64,000 nucleotides of DNA, from the NCBI GenBank assembly GCA_019454045.1, contig SKCR01021425.1, positions 1 to 64,000 of the forward strand. The letters are read 5' to 3'. Under the pieces are notes generated by a model, which was not told where the DNA came from, made no database searches, and worked only from the letters and a program-made list of their open reading frames with translations. A program made the position numbers and the translations under genes. This stretch comes from Zanthoxylum bungeanum (taxonomy: Eukaryota; Streptophyta; Magnoliopsida; Sapindales; Rutaceae). Each line of letters begins with the position of its first letter. Within the stretch, counting starts at the first letter, position 1. Below, one piece after another: positions 22,281 through 34,923 of this stretch.

Positions 22281-24087
22281 AATGTTCTCCTATGGTGTAG
22301 GAGATGGTGAAACTGCCAGGATCTTTCAACTTTGGGGGAAGCTTCCTCTGAATGATGGCATTATATTCTTCTGTCAATGTTATAGTCTCGTAATCTCCCA
22401 ATTTTCGCTTTCGTGACAGAATATATTTCATGAATTTGACATAGCTGGGCATTTGTTCCAACGCTTATGCAAATGGAATGTTGATATGAAGCTTTTTGAA
22501 GATCTTCAGGAATCTATCAAATTGCTTATCCAGTTTGTGTTTCTGGAGACGCTGTTGAAAATGTGGAGGTGGAGTAAATCTTTCTCAATCATTTTCTTTT
22601 GCATCTTTTTCCTCCATCTGTGGATCTATTTCGCTTCTTTTTTTTGGAAATTCCTCATTAGATTCCTTGATTCCAACATCTTTGTTGATTTCAGTGTCGC
22701 TTTTCAAAGTGATGGCTTGGCATTGCTTCATCCCTCTGTTCCTTGGATTTGGTTCTGTGTTGCTAGGAAGGGTGCTTTGCAGTCTGTAACTCTGAGCATT
22801 GGCCAGTTGTCCCAATTGATTTTCTAGTGCCTTTATAGAAGCTGATTGGTTTTGAAACATAGCATCGTATGATGCTGTTTGTTCTTGAAACATAGCATCA
22901 TATTTGGCTTCTTACTTTTTCATCTGGGCAAGCACTTCTACTATTTCTGGTTCTTTTTCATACTCCTGACCTTTGTTCTACTGTTAGAATCCGGGTGGTG
23001 GATTGTTCATTTTCCCTAAAGTGTTGATCCATGCAAAATTGGGATGATTCCTCTAACCTGGGTTATAGGTATTGGAATATGGATTGTTTCCCTGTCTGTT
23101 GAAATTGCTAACATAGTTCACAGTCTCGTCATATTGGTTGTAAGATTCTGCCTCTGGTGCTCCTCCATATGGTGAACTTGTGGATCCAACATTAACCTGA
23201 ATGCTAAGAGTTTCCAGATATTTGCATATCTGATCCAGCTTGGCACTCATGATTGTATTGGCTCATACTTCGTGGATTCCTGCTATTCGTTGGATCGTGC
23301 TCCTTTCTGTTGGCCATAAGGAATTATTGTTAGCCATTTCTTCAATTAAGTCCCAAGCTTGATCTTCTCATTTTGCCATTAATGCTCTTCCAGTAGCAGC
23401 ATCTATTGTGGTTCTCATTAGTCCAGAAAGTGCATTGTAGAAGGTTTGGACTTGTAGCCACTTTGCAATTTCGTGGTGAAGACATTTTCGGAGAAATTCC
23501 TTGTACCTTTCCCATACTTCGCAGAGGGATTCTGAGTCATGTTGCACAAATGATGTGATGTCATTTCTCAATTTTGCTGTTCTGGCTGGGGGAAAGTATT
23601 TTGCAAGGAATTTGGTGGTAAGAGTGTTCTAAGTTGTGATGGAACCTACTGGTAGTGAATGTAGCCAAGCCTTATCTCTGTCTTTCAAGGAATATGGGAA
23701 CACTCACAGACGCATTGCTTCTTCTACCGCTCGGTTGTAATTGAATATGCCACAAACTTCCAGGAATTTACTGATGTGGGCATTAGGATCTTCAGTTGCA
23801 CTTCCCCTGAACTGAACTGATTATTGTATCATCTGAATGCATGTTTTGATGTCACACGCATTTACAGGACAGAGAGGAAGTACAATACATGATATGAAGC
23901 CGTCAACCACCAGAATTGTTCTCTCTCGAATGGTAATTGGTGGTACAACTTCCAAAGGTTTAGGTTCTTGATTGTTCATATTGATCAGTGCTTCTTGACC
24001 TTCTCGCATTTCCTTTCTCAACCGTCTGATTGTTATTTCAATTTTTGGGTCAAGCGGACGGATTTCAAAGCTTCTGTTTCTTCTCAT
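22261..24087 (-). pseudogene. gypsy-1 gag
   Basis: Starts near MRRNRSFEIRPLDPKIEITI (24087). The capsid-like middle reads SESLCEVWERYKEFLRKCLH and QVQTFYNALSGLMRTTIDA (23368-23571). It is followed by YVSNFNRQGNNPYSNTYNPG (23053-23250), LENQLGQLANAQSYR (about 22800) and the C-terminal MPSYVKFMKYILSRKRK. This is the normal Athila gag layout. It is broken by several in-frame stops. I could not see an intact CCHC knuckle. Confidence 0.82.
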
Positions 24088-24192
24088 GTAGTGTCTGAGA
24101 ACCTAAAACACAAGAAAAAAAAATAATAAGTAAAAATAAATTAGACACAAGTAAAGTATCTAACCCCAAAATTAATAGTAAAAGATAAATAA

Positions 24193-24211
24193 GTCTCTGG
24201 CAACGGCGCTA
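24193..24211 (-). promoter_or_regulatory. gypsy-1 primer-binding site (tRNA-Asp type)
   Basis: On the minus strand, just inside the 5' LTR, TAGCGCCGTTGCCAGAGAC is a lightly mutated complement to the 3' end of plant tRNA-Asp. The intact form is in gypsy-2. Confidence 0.8.
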
Positions 24212-24217
24212 AAAACT

Positions 24218-25927
24218 TGACCGGTGGTAAACACACAAGTAATACAAGCGCACGTATCGTTCAAGTAGTATAAAATGTATCGATCCCACAGTGACTTAAT
24301 ACCTAAGCTATTAATTTATGAAGCTAAATGTCTACGAGTATCTAATTATTTTGATTGTTGGTTGGAATGTGATTTTTATTTAAAACAAGTAAATAAAGCA
24401 GAACAAATGTAGATTTTAATTTTTAAACAATAATATGAAAATATCCAGGGTTGTGAATCTTACCAATATTTTTCTAAAGATGAGTTGATTATCTTATGCT
24501 TGTGAAATATGTCAGTTTATTAACCTGGAACACGAAGTTATGCAAAAGCCTTTTCCGATGGTCAGATGAAAACACCCAAAGTAACCTAATTAACTATACT
24601 CCTATGTTAATTAAGAAACTCCAAAATTCATTAAGTTTAAGTTCCAATTATGGCTATCCACGCCCGATAGGTATATTCCTCTCCCGGAAGGGAATCTCTA
24701 GGTTGAATGTGAGATCTTGAGCTATTGAGTCTACGGCTAAACCTAAAATCTCTTTTCCAAGTTCATTTTAAGTTTACCAAATCAACCTTATTAGTGGCCA
24801 ATTAATAAGAAGCATTAATAACTAGACTCAATAAATAAACCTATACACCACACAAGACATAAGAAAAGTCAACTTATTAAATCATTGATATTAGTTTTCA
24901 TCACAACCCTAGAAAACGTATTTAGTTACGACACATATCTAGGATTACTAAAGACATAAATAAATAAAACATCATGCAACTAATTGAAAATTAAAAAGGT
25001 AAAAATTATAACAATGAAATAAAATATTGGGGTTTGGGGATCCACTTTTATTATTTCAAATATAGAAATCTCCTTTATTATAATATATAAATTTGTGTTA
25101 CGTTACCAAACAACCATATAGGCGGTATCCTGATTAAGTCAGGTTTTTAATTAATTCCAACCGACCATAAAAGCGATATCCAATTAAGTCAGGTTAAAAT
25201 TAATTTAATTAAGTCCAACCGACCAATAAGGCAGTATCCATTTAAGTCAGGTTTTAAGATAATTTATATATTATAACTAAGGGAAATTAATCTAAATTAT
25301 TATAATAAAAGCTTTACCTTTCAACCCAGCAGAAAGAAGTTACATACTCATACTTTTAAGTAAAACAAAGAAAGATTTATTACTTAAAATAAAAATTAAA
25401 TACAAGAAAACTGAAATTAAACAAACAAGATACTCTATTCTTTGTATTCTAAAGAAATTCCCCAGAAGAAAGCATGAAGAATTCAAATGAAATCAGCCTT
25501 TATTTATAGGCTTCAAAATTGGTGCATGTCGCGACGCGTGCTGCAGGAATTGGCGACTGTCGGCAGACTCCATTATTGGCTCGGTGTCGCGACGCGTTGA
25601 GGGTTGGCGTCGAGACGCTGACGTCATGATGACATGTGTTGGCATGCTGAATTATTGGCTGTCATCATGATGACCTGTGTCGGTAGCTGAATAATTGAGG
25701 CGCGTCGCGATGCAAAGAGCTTTCGCATTGTGACGCGTGAATTTCCAATTTTGCCCTTTTTCATTCGTTTTTCGCCGGTTTATCCCCGATTTGATTCCAG
25801 GAAGTCTTGAAATTTTATGTATCTACATAATAACACAAAACACATCAAAATATTCACAAAACTCGAGAAACTATACAAAATATTAAGTAAAATGGGCGGT
25901 AAATATTGATATATTTTATGTTTATCA
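24218..25927 (-). mobile_element. gypsy-1 5' LTR
   Basis: Partner of 14109-15897. The minus-strand U3 starts at 25927 (TGATAAACATAAAATATATC). A GCGTCGCGAC and TCATGATGA block occupies 25525-25740, directly upstream of a TATA box (CCTATAAATA, 25501-25510). The shorter length relative to the other LTR reflects losses in this U3 block. Confidence 0.88.
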
Positions 25928-27053
25928 CCCATAATGTGGCTTTTTTGTTCTTTTGAATTTGCCATTGCACCACTATTATCGCAATAAAGTGTGAGTGGTT
26001 TATACATATCTGGAACAACTTCCAGATCTCCCAATAATTTACGGAGCCAGACTGCTTCCTTAGCTGCTTCACAAGCTGCTACATATTCAACCTTCATGGT
26101 GGAGGCAGAAATGCAAGATTGCTTTATACTCCGCCATATTATAGCCCCACCACATAGGGTAAACACAAATACAGATGTTGATTTCCTAGAATCGACATCT
26201 GTCTGAAAATCAGAGTCCGTATATCCACTAAAGATTATATCCTCACCGGATATACAAGCATATAATCTCTCGTTCTCTTAAGATACTTGAGAATGTGTTT
26301 CACAACCACCCAATGATCCAATTATGGGTTAGAATGAATCCTACTGACTACTCCCACTACAAAACAGATGTCTGGTCTCGTGTATAAAATAGCATACATG
26401 AGACTACCAACTGTTGAGGCATATGGGATATGTCTCATTTCCTCAACATCTTGAGGTGTCTTAGGAGACTGTTCCTTTGACAAGTGAATTTCATGTTGAT
26501 AAGGCAAATTGCCTTTCTTAGAATTCTGCATCCCAAATCGCACAAGAATCTTATCGATATAGGATGTCTGAGACATAGCTAACAGTCATTTCTTGCGATC
26601 TCGAAGTATCTGAATCCCAAGAACATAACTGGTCTATCCCAAATCTTTCATTTGGAATTGGTTAGCTAGCCAGGTTTTTACGTCCGATAATATATTTAAA
26701 TCATTCCCAATGAGTAAAATATCATCGACGTATAAAATAAGAAAAACCATATTCCCATCAATGACGCGTTTATATACACAAGGCTCATCAATATTCTACT
26801 CAAAGTCATAAGATTTGATTGTGGTATCAAATCTTATATTCCAAGATCGAGATGCTTGATTGAGTCCATAAATGGACCTTTGCAGCTTGCAAACCTTTTG
26901 CTCTTGACCTTGGGCTATGAACCCCTCTGGTTGTACCATATAGATACACTCATCAAGATTGTCATTCAAGAATGCAGTCTTGACGTCCATTTTCCAAATC
27001 TCATAGTCATAATATGCAGCAATAGACAGAAGAGTGCGGATGGATTTGAGCAT
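25928..27053 (-). pseudogene. copia-1 reverse transcriptase and RNase H, N-terminal piece
   Basis: RT blocks: YEIWKMDVKTAFLNDNLDEC, MVQPEGF, CKLQRSIYGLNQASRSWN (26796-27053), a YVDDILLIGND box (about 26695-26735), then SKEQSPKTPQDVEEM and SLMYAILYTRPDI. RNase H: ISASTMKVEYVAACEAAKEA, WLRKLL and LYCDNSGAMANSKEQKSH. The frame runs into the gypsy-1 LTR at 25927. Multiple stops and frameshifts are present. Confidence 0.88.
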
Positions 27054-27384
27054 GACTACTGGCGAGAAAGTTTCCTCATAGTCAGCTCCCTATTTCTGGG
27101 TATAATCTTTGGCCACTAGCCGATCTACTCCCCTCTTTCTCTTGTAGATCCACTTGTAACCTATAAGTTTTACCCCATCAGGTTGATCTACAAGTTCCCA
27201 GACTGAGTTAGAGTACATAGACTCCATCTATAAGCTCATGGCCTTGAGTCATTCCTCTTTATCAGAATCATTCATTGCACTACGATAGGTCAAATGATCA
27301 TATATATCATCGCTGGATGCGACAACTTGTTCCTCTCCAACTCCTAGATAGAGATCAGGTTGTCGTACAACCCTTCCACTACGT

Positions 27385-28400
27385 CTAGGTGGTGACGATA
27401 CGAAAACTTGCGCTCGAATATGCTATGTATTTGTCAATTGTCATTGACGATGGTGTGCTGGTCGAACCAGCAAGTAACTCCCCGAGTAACACCTTACTTC
27501 GAGGTTTGAAATCCCTCATATAGTCCTCCTCCAGAAACGTTGCATTTTTCGATACAAATACTTTATTATCTTCATGGAAATATAAGAATCCACCCCTATT
27601 CTCCTTAGGATAGCCCACAAATAGGCACACCTGAGAAAGTGGCTCTAACTTTGTAGTCTTATTCTTCAGCACAAGTGATGGACACCCCATATGCAGAAAT
27701 GTTGTAAACTAGTTTTACAACCACTGTACAACTCTAAGGGAGTCTTGGGAACAGACGTAGATGAAACTAAATTAAGGATATGCATTGCAGTTTGCAATGA
27801 ACGAACTAGGTATTGAGCTATAACTAAACATATATCTCATCATATCTAGTAGGGTCCGATATCTCCTTTCTACAACACCAGTTTGTTGTGGTGTTCCAGG
27901 TGCTGTGAGCTGGGATATTATATCATGCTTAACTAAGAATTCCTAAAAATATATGTCAAGGTATTCTCCTCCATGATCTGATCGTAGAGTTTTGGTTGTT
28001 TTACCTAATTGGTTCTCAACCTCAGCACAATGCTCTTTAAACTTTTCAGAAGTATCTAACTTGTGCTGCATTAGGTAAACATACCCATATCTGGAATAAT
28101 CGTCAATAAATGTGACAAAGTATTCATAACCACCTCGGGCTCTTACATTCATCAGTCCGTAAATATCTGAATGTGTAAGCTCAAGTGGTTGAGTGGCTCT
28201 TATACCTTTTCCAGTAAAAGGTCTCTTGGTCATTTTTTCTTCTAAACAAGATTCACAAATTGGTAAAGTTCCGAGCTTTAACTGGTTTAAGGCTCCGTTC
28301 TTTATCAATCTATCTATCTGGTCAAGGCTGATATGACCAAGTCTAAGATGCTATAGATATGTGTCATCGTGAGAAATCTTTTGTTGTTTAGTTTTAGGTT
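27385..28400 (-). pseudogene. copia-1 integrase
   Basis: A pre-integrase zinc region with CESCLEEKMTKRPF leads into HSDIYGLM, GYEYFVTFIDDYSRYGYVYL and TLRSDHGGEYL, which hold the D and D of the DDE triad. The distal part (27385-27690) reads GCPSLVLKN, CLFVGYPKE and FLYFHEDNKVFVSKNATF. The final catalytic Glu region (about 27840-27900) is interrupted by stops. Confidence 0.85.
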
Positions 28401-28470
28401 TCTCAACCTTAAACATTTCAACGTTGAACAGTGACCTATGTGTTAACGGTCTTAACACATACAAGTTATT

Positions 28471-28997
28471 TTATGAGTTTCCTGTACATATGGTTAATCC
28501 ATTTCTACCAATAATAACCAAATTGCTATTAAAAGAAACTGAAAAATAATCATCCAAAAGTTTAGAAACAGAAATCAAATTCCTGTGAAAACCAGGAATG
28601 AATAACACATTGTTCAAATTTAAATAACCATTATTCGTAAAATTTAAACTGGAAACTCCCACTGTTCTTGTTGAAACGGCATCCCCTATCCTGACCCTCA
28701 TGGTGTAGTCACCTTCAGCAAGGTCCCTCCATGAGTCAAGTAGCTGCAAAGAAGAACAAACATGGTTAGTGCTCCAGAATCAACAATCCAAGCAGATTTA
28801 TCATCCTCCACTAATAGAGATTCGATAAAAAGTAAATCATATTTACATGTAGCTTTTTTATCCTTAAGCTCAGCAAGGTATTTAGGACAATTCCTTTTAC
28901 AATTAACATAGTTTTCTCCCGTTAACTTATCGTTTGAGAGTATGGAAATAATTAGAGAAACCATGGCTGAAAAATAAAATAAACATGCATTTAACAT
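28471..28997 (-). pseudogene. copia-1 gag remnant and protease
   Basis: The frame starts with a gag N-terminus (ILSNDKLTGENYVN) and passes directly into the end of the gag zinc knuckle (CKRNCPKYLAELKDKK), so most of gag is missing. The protease motif WIVDSGAL follows, then MRVRIGDAVSTRTVGVSSL, LNLNNVLFIPGFHRNLISVS (28471-28749). The join falls where gag has the similar peptides NWKRN and HWKRN, suggesting a homology-mediated deletion. Confidence 0.75.
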
Positions 28998-30638
28998 TCA
29001 TTCATCGCATATTAAATTTATCAAATAATTTTGGCAAAAAATTAAACATGATGCATGAACCATGAAATAATGAATTAGAAACCTAAGAGAATTATTATGC
29101 CACGAAAATCTATCATCCCACAAATAAGTGCCGCCGTAGGGTAGGTCAAGTATTTCATGATAGATCGAGACAATCTCAATTGATTAATATATGTGGGAAT
29201 AACTCTTATTCCTATATTAACCAACTACCATTTTATTTGATCAAGGAATTTAGATAAACAGTTAATTATTCTTTTTGTGAGTGTGACCCATCGTTTCGGG
29301 ACCCTTGGATTTAACTAGTGAAGTGCCACCGTAGAGTAGGTCAGTCACCAGATACATCTAGAATCTCTATCCTCTCAGAATCCAAACCTGATATTGACCC
29401 AAAATAGACACCATCTGTAGGGGATGAAAACAAAGTCGTCTCGAGGCGTCTTTTGAATCTCACGTTTTCGGACTAACAACGGAGATCGCGGGATATATTG
29501 TCGTATATCCCTCTGCCACTCACTATTTGGAGTTTAAGGTTTCTATTTATAAAATATCTAATATTTTAATTTAACTAGTGTGAATAAATTTATGGCGGCT
29601 AAATCATAACTCTTATTTACACTAGTTCACCATTAGTAACCTAACCAATTTTAACTCTTAAAATTTGTATCACTAATTACCATTAGTCTCTGCTAATTGT
29701 ATTACTCAATTAAACTAATTTAATTAGAGTGGAATTAGTGACCTATTGTATTTAACTCTTAAAATACTAGAACACTAATTGGTTTAAAATTTTAGAATCC
29801 TAAAATGGTCAAGATTTATATTAAACCATTTAATTAATCTAAGTGCGTTATAAAATCCAATGGTACGTGAAATTGTATCCCGAGTGCGGACCACATTACC
29901 GTCCATTCGGATTCGGCTAAGGAATTTATATACGGATTTCCATCCTATATACCAATGGAATTTATGTTGCACTTATTAAGCCCAATATATTAGAATTCAC
30001 ATTTTAAGCCTTAAACCCAATTAATCCAATTAATTGTTTTTCATGCATATCATATTCTTATTTAAACATATTAAATCACATAAATTCATATTTCATGTAT
30101 ATAAGGATAATGCATCTAAAGCATGTTATGGCATGTGAAATGCAAGATTAGACACCCTAAACTATATGACATGTTATTCAAACATTTCGAATTAAACATA
30201 CATATAACATAAAAAATATTTTGCATTGATCGGGCTCTTATTTTTCCTATACTAATCTAATTAGTAAAAAAATTCACAAGGCATCCCTTGGTCTTCAAAT
30301 CACGCTCCAATGTGGTGTTGGCTTCTTTTGCGATTTCGGTCCTCCAAATTACAACGATTGAAATTTTACATTAGAAAATAAAAATTACAACAATTGTAAA
30401 CAATGGCCTTATGGCCTTACATCCCAAAATCAAAACCAACTAAAAAATAAGAGCCGGAAAAATTTACGACCAATGCAAAATTCATCCATCACATGAAAAG
30501 TAATAACCATTCATCACATGAATATTATTTTGTGCCATTCATCTAAACATGCATCTCAATATTTTTAACACATATAAATATATAAAAAACAGAAACTTTA
30601 AATGAAAAAGAGAAGGGTTAAGAACACTTTTCAACCTT
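28998..30638 (-). other. copia-1 untranslated leader
   Basis: About 1.6 kb between the primer-binding site and gag, AT-rich, with no coding signal. It contains two imperfect copies of GTGCC(G/A)CCGTAG(G/A)GTAGGTCA (29129 and 29325 on the + strand). I see no other structure. Confidence 0.6.
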
Positions 30639-30652
30639 GCTCTCGATGCCAA
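30639..30652 (-). promoter_or_regulatory. copia-1 primer-binding site (initiator tRNA-Met type)
   Basis: Minus-strand TTGGCATCGAGAGC, next to the 5' LTR, is a mutated form of the TGGTATCAGAGC site of plant copia elements. Confidence 0.75.
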
Positions 30653-30653
30653 T

Positions 30654-32758
30654 TGTAGGAAACGCTTTTCTTGCGCGGCGAGAACGTCTTAGGCACACGA
30701 ACAGCAGTGCAAAAATCAGACTGTTTTTGGAAACAAAAAATGGCCAAACCAGAACCAAAACAGTCCCAAATTTGCGTGACCAGCAGTGATGTTTTCAAGT
30801 CTGATTTTTCAAAGAAAAATAGCCCCAACACAACCCCAAAATACCCCTATGTGTTTCCCAAAAATTTCGGATTGATACGATACCAAACCGAGACCCGAAT
30901 CCCCTTGGAAGTGCTCTACAGTGGGCAGAAATTCACCCCACTGTCGTGAATCAATGAAGAAGAAAATGAGGTGGATTATTTTGGTTCAACACCACAAAGT
31001 CTTTCGAGCTACATCTCGTTACAAATGGAAACTAGTGTGGGCTAGACTCACAAAATTAATCCCTAAACAATTTAGAGATTAATGTCACACAAGATTTTAT
31101 TTTATTTATTTTTGTTCTTCCCTTTGTTTTCTCAACACTTGAGAGGGTTTGAAGAAGAAGAAGAAGAAGATGGTGGCTAGGGTAAAATGAAAAGTCTATC
31201 CAAAAAGAAAAACATAATTTTCTTTTTATACTCATGGTTATTTTATTTTCAAAAAACAAAACCCTTTCCCCTTCCACATTTGCTAATATTCGGCCATAGT
31301 GATTATGTTAAATTAATTTTGCAACATCAAATTCAATTACCATAATGAATGATATGTTGCAAAATTAAAATTGTAATTACCTTTAAAAAAAATGTAACCA
31401 CTAAAATTAAATTCAATTGTTATGCAACCTAGCATAACTCACCAAGGGTTTTCAAATTTAATGCAAGATTTTTGCAACCTAGCATAAATCACCAAGGGTT
31501 TCCAAAACCCAAGATTTGGAATTCCAAATTTGGCATCATTAAATTATATCATATATAATTTAATATTATGCATTCAATAATTATCATATAATTATTAAAA
31601 CCATAAATTAACTTTTAATATATAGCTTCAAGTGTGACAAAATAATATTATTAATCATATTAATAATATTTATACATATGTGAGTATATAATTGGACTAT
31701 CCGATTATACTAATTCTGCTAAAGTATATTGAGCTAGCACGGGGACCAAATGGATCTACGGTTCCGAGCTCCAATAATCTCAAAATATTAATTAAGTTCT
31801 TCATTAAATATTCTGAATTATTAACTCCGGGTTATTCCACTAAAAATTCGAAGCTGCACTCTCGTTAACTCGTAGATAGTATATTAAGCCAAACCAAGTC
31901 GGTGTCCATCGATATAGTCACTACATATAGATTAACCTTTCACGAGTATCTCGTAATTACAGCCGGGTCATAATGTCGGTTATACCACTCTAATTATTTT
32001 TACCTTAAGTACAATTGATTCTCTAATGAACGATTTATTCATAACCATTATGAATTTTAATCTTTTTATTCGTAATAGAAAGACTTGAGCGCTCTAATCG
32101 TTCAAGTACCGAATCAACCCTTAAGGAAGATACTCATCTACTTCTCGCAAGAAGGAGTGAACTCCATGTCTATGTAAAATATCCCCAGCTACACATCAGA
32201 CCATGCCCCCAAAATACGTAGCTATTGGTCAGGACTGCTAAACCAACCTCACATTCGTAAATCAAAGGACATAGTCTGCCATGCAGGTGTTCGTAGTACA
32301 CTCAGGATTAAGATCAATCCATATATGACCATCTAGTAGATCGAAATGAATTTCTTTATTTAACGGATATTATAAGAAAGTCATTTTTATTTAGGTCCAG
32401 TCCTATATGATCACATCATACAAGGTGCCTCCATTCTCATGTCTCCACATGGACGATCTTGGATCAAGGTCGCTATACAATTATATAATGGACCGCAGAT
32501 ATAGATAAACCACCAACAAAGTATCCACTTTATTTGCTCTCTATGGACTATTTAGATTATCGACTTCAGACTTAAATCCTCTTATGTATGACATTTATAC
32601 ACAAAGTCTGAAGGTACAAGTGTAATCTAGGGTAATCAAGATAATTTACAATATGAGAAATTTAAACAAACACTTTAATAAATGAATAATGCATCATTTT
32701 ATTTCATAACATATAAAACCGTTTAGATTACATGAAGCTCTATGGCATATATCCCACA
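30654..32758 (-). mobile_element. copia-1 5' LTR
   Basis: Aligns with 11781-13908. It keeps an internal stretch (about 31097-31170) with a (GAA)n microsatellite that the other LTR has lost. The TG start on the minus strand has lost one T (TGTGGGATAT instead of TGTTGGGATAT). The exact TTAAC duplication follows at 32759. Confidence 0.9.
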
Positions 32759-33305
32759 TTAACATCCTTGTATTTTTTTTTCTTTTCTTTTTATATTTTC
32801 TGCATCTGATTTTTTTCCTTTGCATTTGTATAGATCCAAGATATCCTTATTGATCCTAAATAAATTATTAACCCAGACATCTCACATTTAGACAAACCAT
32901 GTACTTGATTCTTCAAGGTTACAGGAGACAGAAAACTCAATTAAAATGGAAATTGCATTTTGCCAAAGAATTTTTTGAACCATCCTCATCTAGAGATTCT
33001 TCCATAATTTTTGTGAGAACCTAATTTGAGAAATTGAGATAGCTGAACGAGAAATTCAATTGAGATGAGAATTGATAAGAATCAAAGGACATTTTTATGA
33101 TTTAATCACTACATTGGTATTTTTTTCTTTTGTCATTTATTTTTATTTTTTACACTTGTTTATTATTTTCTTCTTTTTGTAAGTATTGTATTTTCATATT
33201 TAAATTTAGCATATAGTATGTATTTAGATTGCATGAGACATTGATCTTGATCATCTAACAGTAGATTAAATAGAGAGTTTCAAACACCTTCACCGTCAGT
33301 TAAAA

Positions 33306-34540
33306 TGACTGATAACCAAAATGAAAACCCACCTGGCCGAGATGAAAATCCAATTGGTCATATAGAACGAGAGTCTCAGTATGGCGATCTTAATCATCCT
33401 AAGACACTCAGAGAATTCATGAATCTCACTACAACATGATCACCATCTTATATTGTATTCCCCCAAATACATCACGTTTTAGTTTTAAACTAGGTGTCAT
33501 CAAACTTTTACCCACATTCCACTGCCTAGAATCAAAAATCCTTATCACAAACTAAGGGAATTTAAAGAGGTATTTAATACTTGGACATACAAAAATTACA
33601 GCATGAATATAATTCGACTAAAGTTTTTTTACCTTTTTTCAATGATAAAGCTAAAATTTGGTTGCATAACCTTAGGTTAGGATCCATCAGAACATGGAAT
33701 GATTTGCAAGAGCAATTTCTGAAAAAATTCTTTCCCCATCATATGACAAACTCCTTTAAAAAGAGAATCACAACTTTCACATAAAAATCGAGGGAAACAC
33801 TTTACCAATATTGGGAGAGATTTAAAGAAATCTTAAATGTTTGTCCACATCACGGGTTTGAAACATGGAGACTGGTTTCCTACTTCTACGAGGGTTTCAC
33901 ACCCCAGAGTAGGCAAGTAGTGGAAATGATGTGTAATGGTGAGTTTATGAACAAAATTCCTGGAGATGCACTAGATTACTTAGAACATATAACAGAGAAT
34001 GCATAACATTAGGAAACAGTTGGCACTTATAAGTCGTCTGTAAAACTATAGTCATTTGGTAGAGACATGTTTAACCTTAAGGAAGACCATGACCTTTCTG
34101 CTAAATATGCATCTCTAGTTAAAAAAGTCTAGGCATTAGAAATGAGGAATAATGATCATGTTAAGTCAATTCAATAAGTTACATGTCATATATGTAATTC
34201 AAATGAACATGTCACACAAGTTTACCCAACCTTTCCAGCTTTGTTAGAATGTCTTCATGAACAAGTCAGTTCCATAAATATCTTTAAGAGACTAAATCCA
34301 AACTCATACTCCCAAACCTACAATTCTGGTTGGAGAAACCATCCAAACTTCAATTTGAGGAATGATAACCAAGAAAAACCATCGCAACAACCTCCCCACG
34401 TACACAGAATTTCTAGAATTCTCATAATTATATACCATACATCACACCGCCTAAGAAGACTCTTGAGGATACCTTGCATGCATTCATTGAGAAATAAGAT
34501 GCCATCAATAACCAAAATGTGCAAACATTGAGTGATCTGA
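33306..34540 (+). pseudogene. Element B gag
   Basis: Starts at an ATG with NQNENPPGRDENP. The capsid part reads FNDKAKIWLHNLRLGSI, TWNDLQEQFLKKFFPHH and YQYWERFKEILNVCPHHGFE, the retrotransposon gag core. A CHICNSNEHVT zinc-knuckle-like segment (34187-34220) follows, then NSYSQTYNSGWRNHPNF. Typical Athila gag, with several stops and shifts. The sequence differs clearly from gypsy-1 gag, so B belongs to another subfamily. Confidence 0.8.
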
Positions 34541-34923
34541 AATATATTTTTGCTAAAATCACATATGCATACAACCACAACCAAACCCCAAGAGTCATCA
34601 AAACCCTCACGAGGTTAGTTCTGATAGTCAACATATAGACCATGTTAAATTTATTATTACTCTTCATAGTGGTAAAGTCAACCACATACCCATTCTTAAA
34701 CCTCATGAAGTTGAAAATGAGTCAGCTTCATAGGGTAAGGAAGAGGTTGATGAATCATTATCTATCGTTGATGATAATGATTTTTCACATCACCTCTATT
34801 TCCTCAAGCATTGAAAATAAATAAATTGAACCATTCCTCAGAAATATATGATATATTCAAACAGATGAAAATCAATATTCCTTTATTTGATGCCATCAAA
34901 CAGATACATCTTATGCCAAATTT

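Larger units (their letters stand above)
14109..25927 (-). mobile_element. gypsy-1, Athila-like element carrying a LOG-like gene
   Basis: LTRs 14109-15897 and 24218-25927 start TGACCGGTGG on the + strand. A tRNA-Asp-type primer-binding site lies beside the right LTR. Leftward order: gag, protease, RT-RNase H, integrase, ORF-X, LOG-like gene, 3' module, LTR. Every coding region carries stops or frameshifts. The integrase segments [14 protein letters not shown] and [13 protein letters not shown] are typical of the Athila/Tat branch. It is flanked by CCCTT/CCCAT and inserted into copia-1, so it is younger than copia-1. Confidence 0.92.
11781..32758 (-). mobile_element. copia-1, complete but split Ty1/copia element
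   Basis: Two LTRs (11781-13908 and 30654-32758) begin TGTAGGAAACG on the + strand and end in TATCCCAACA or TATCCCACA. They are flanked by the exact 5-bp duplication TTAAC (11776-11780, 32759-32763). Transcription is leftward. Domain order is gag remnant, protease, integrase, RT, RNase H. gypsy-1 (14109-25927) sits inside the RNase H region. It inserted into the leader of element B. The coding region has many stops, and gag is internally deleted. Confidence 0.93.
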
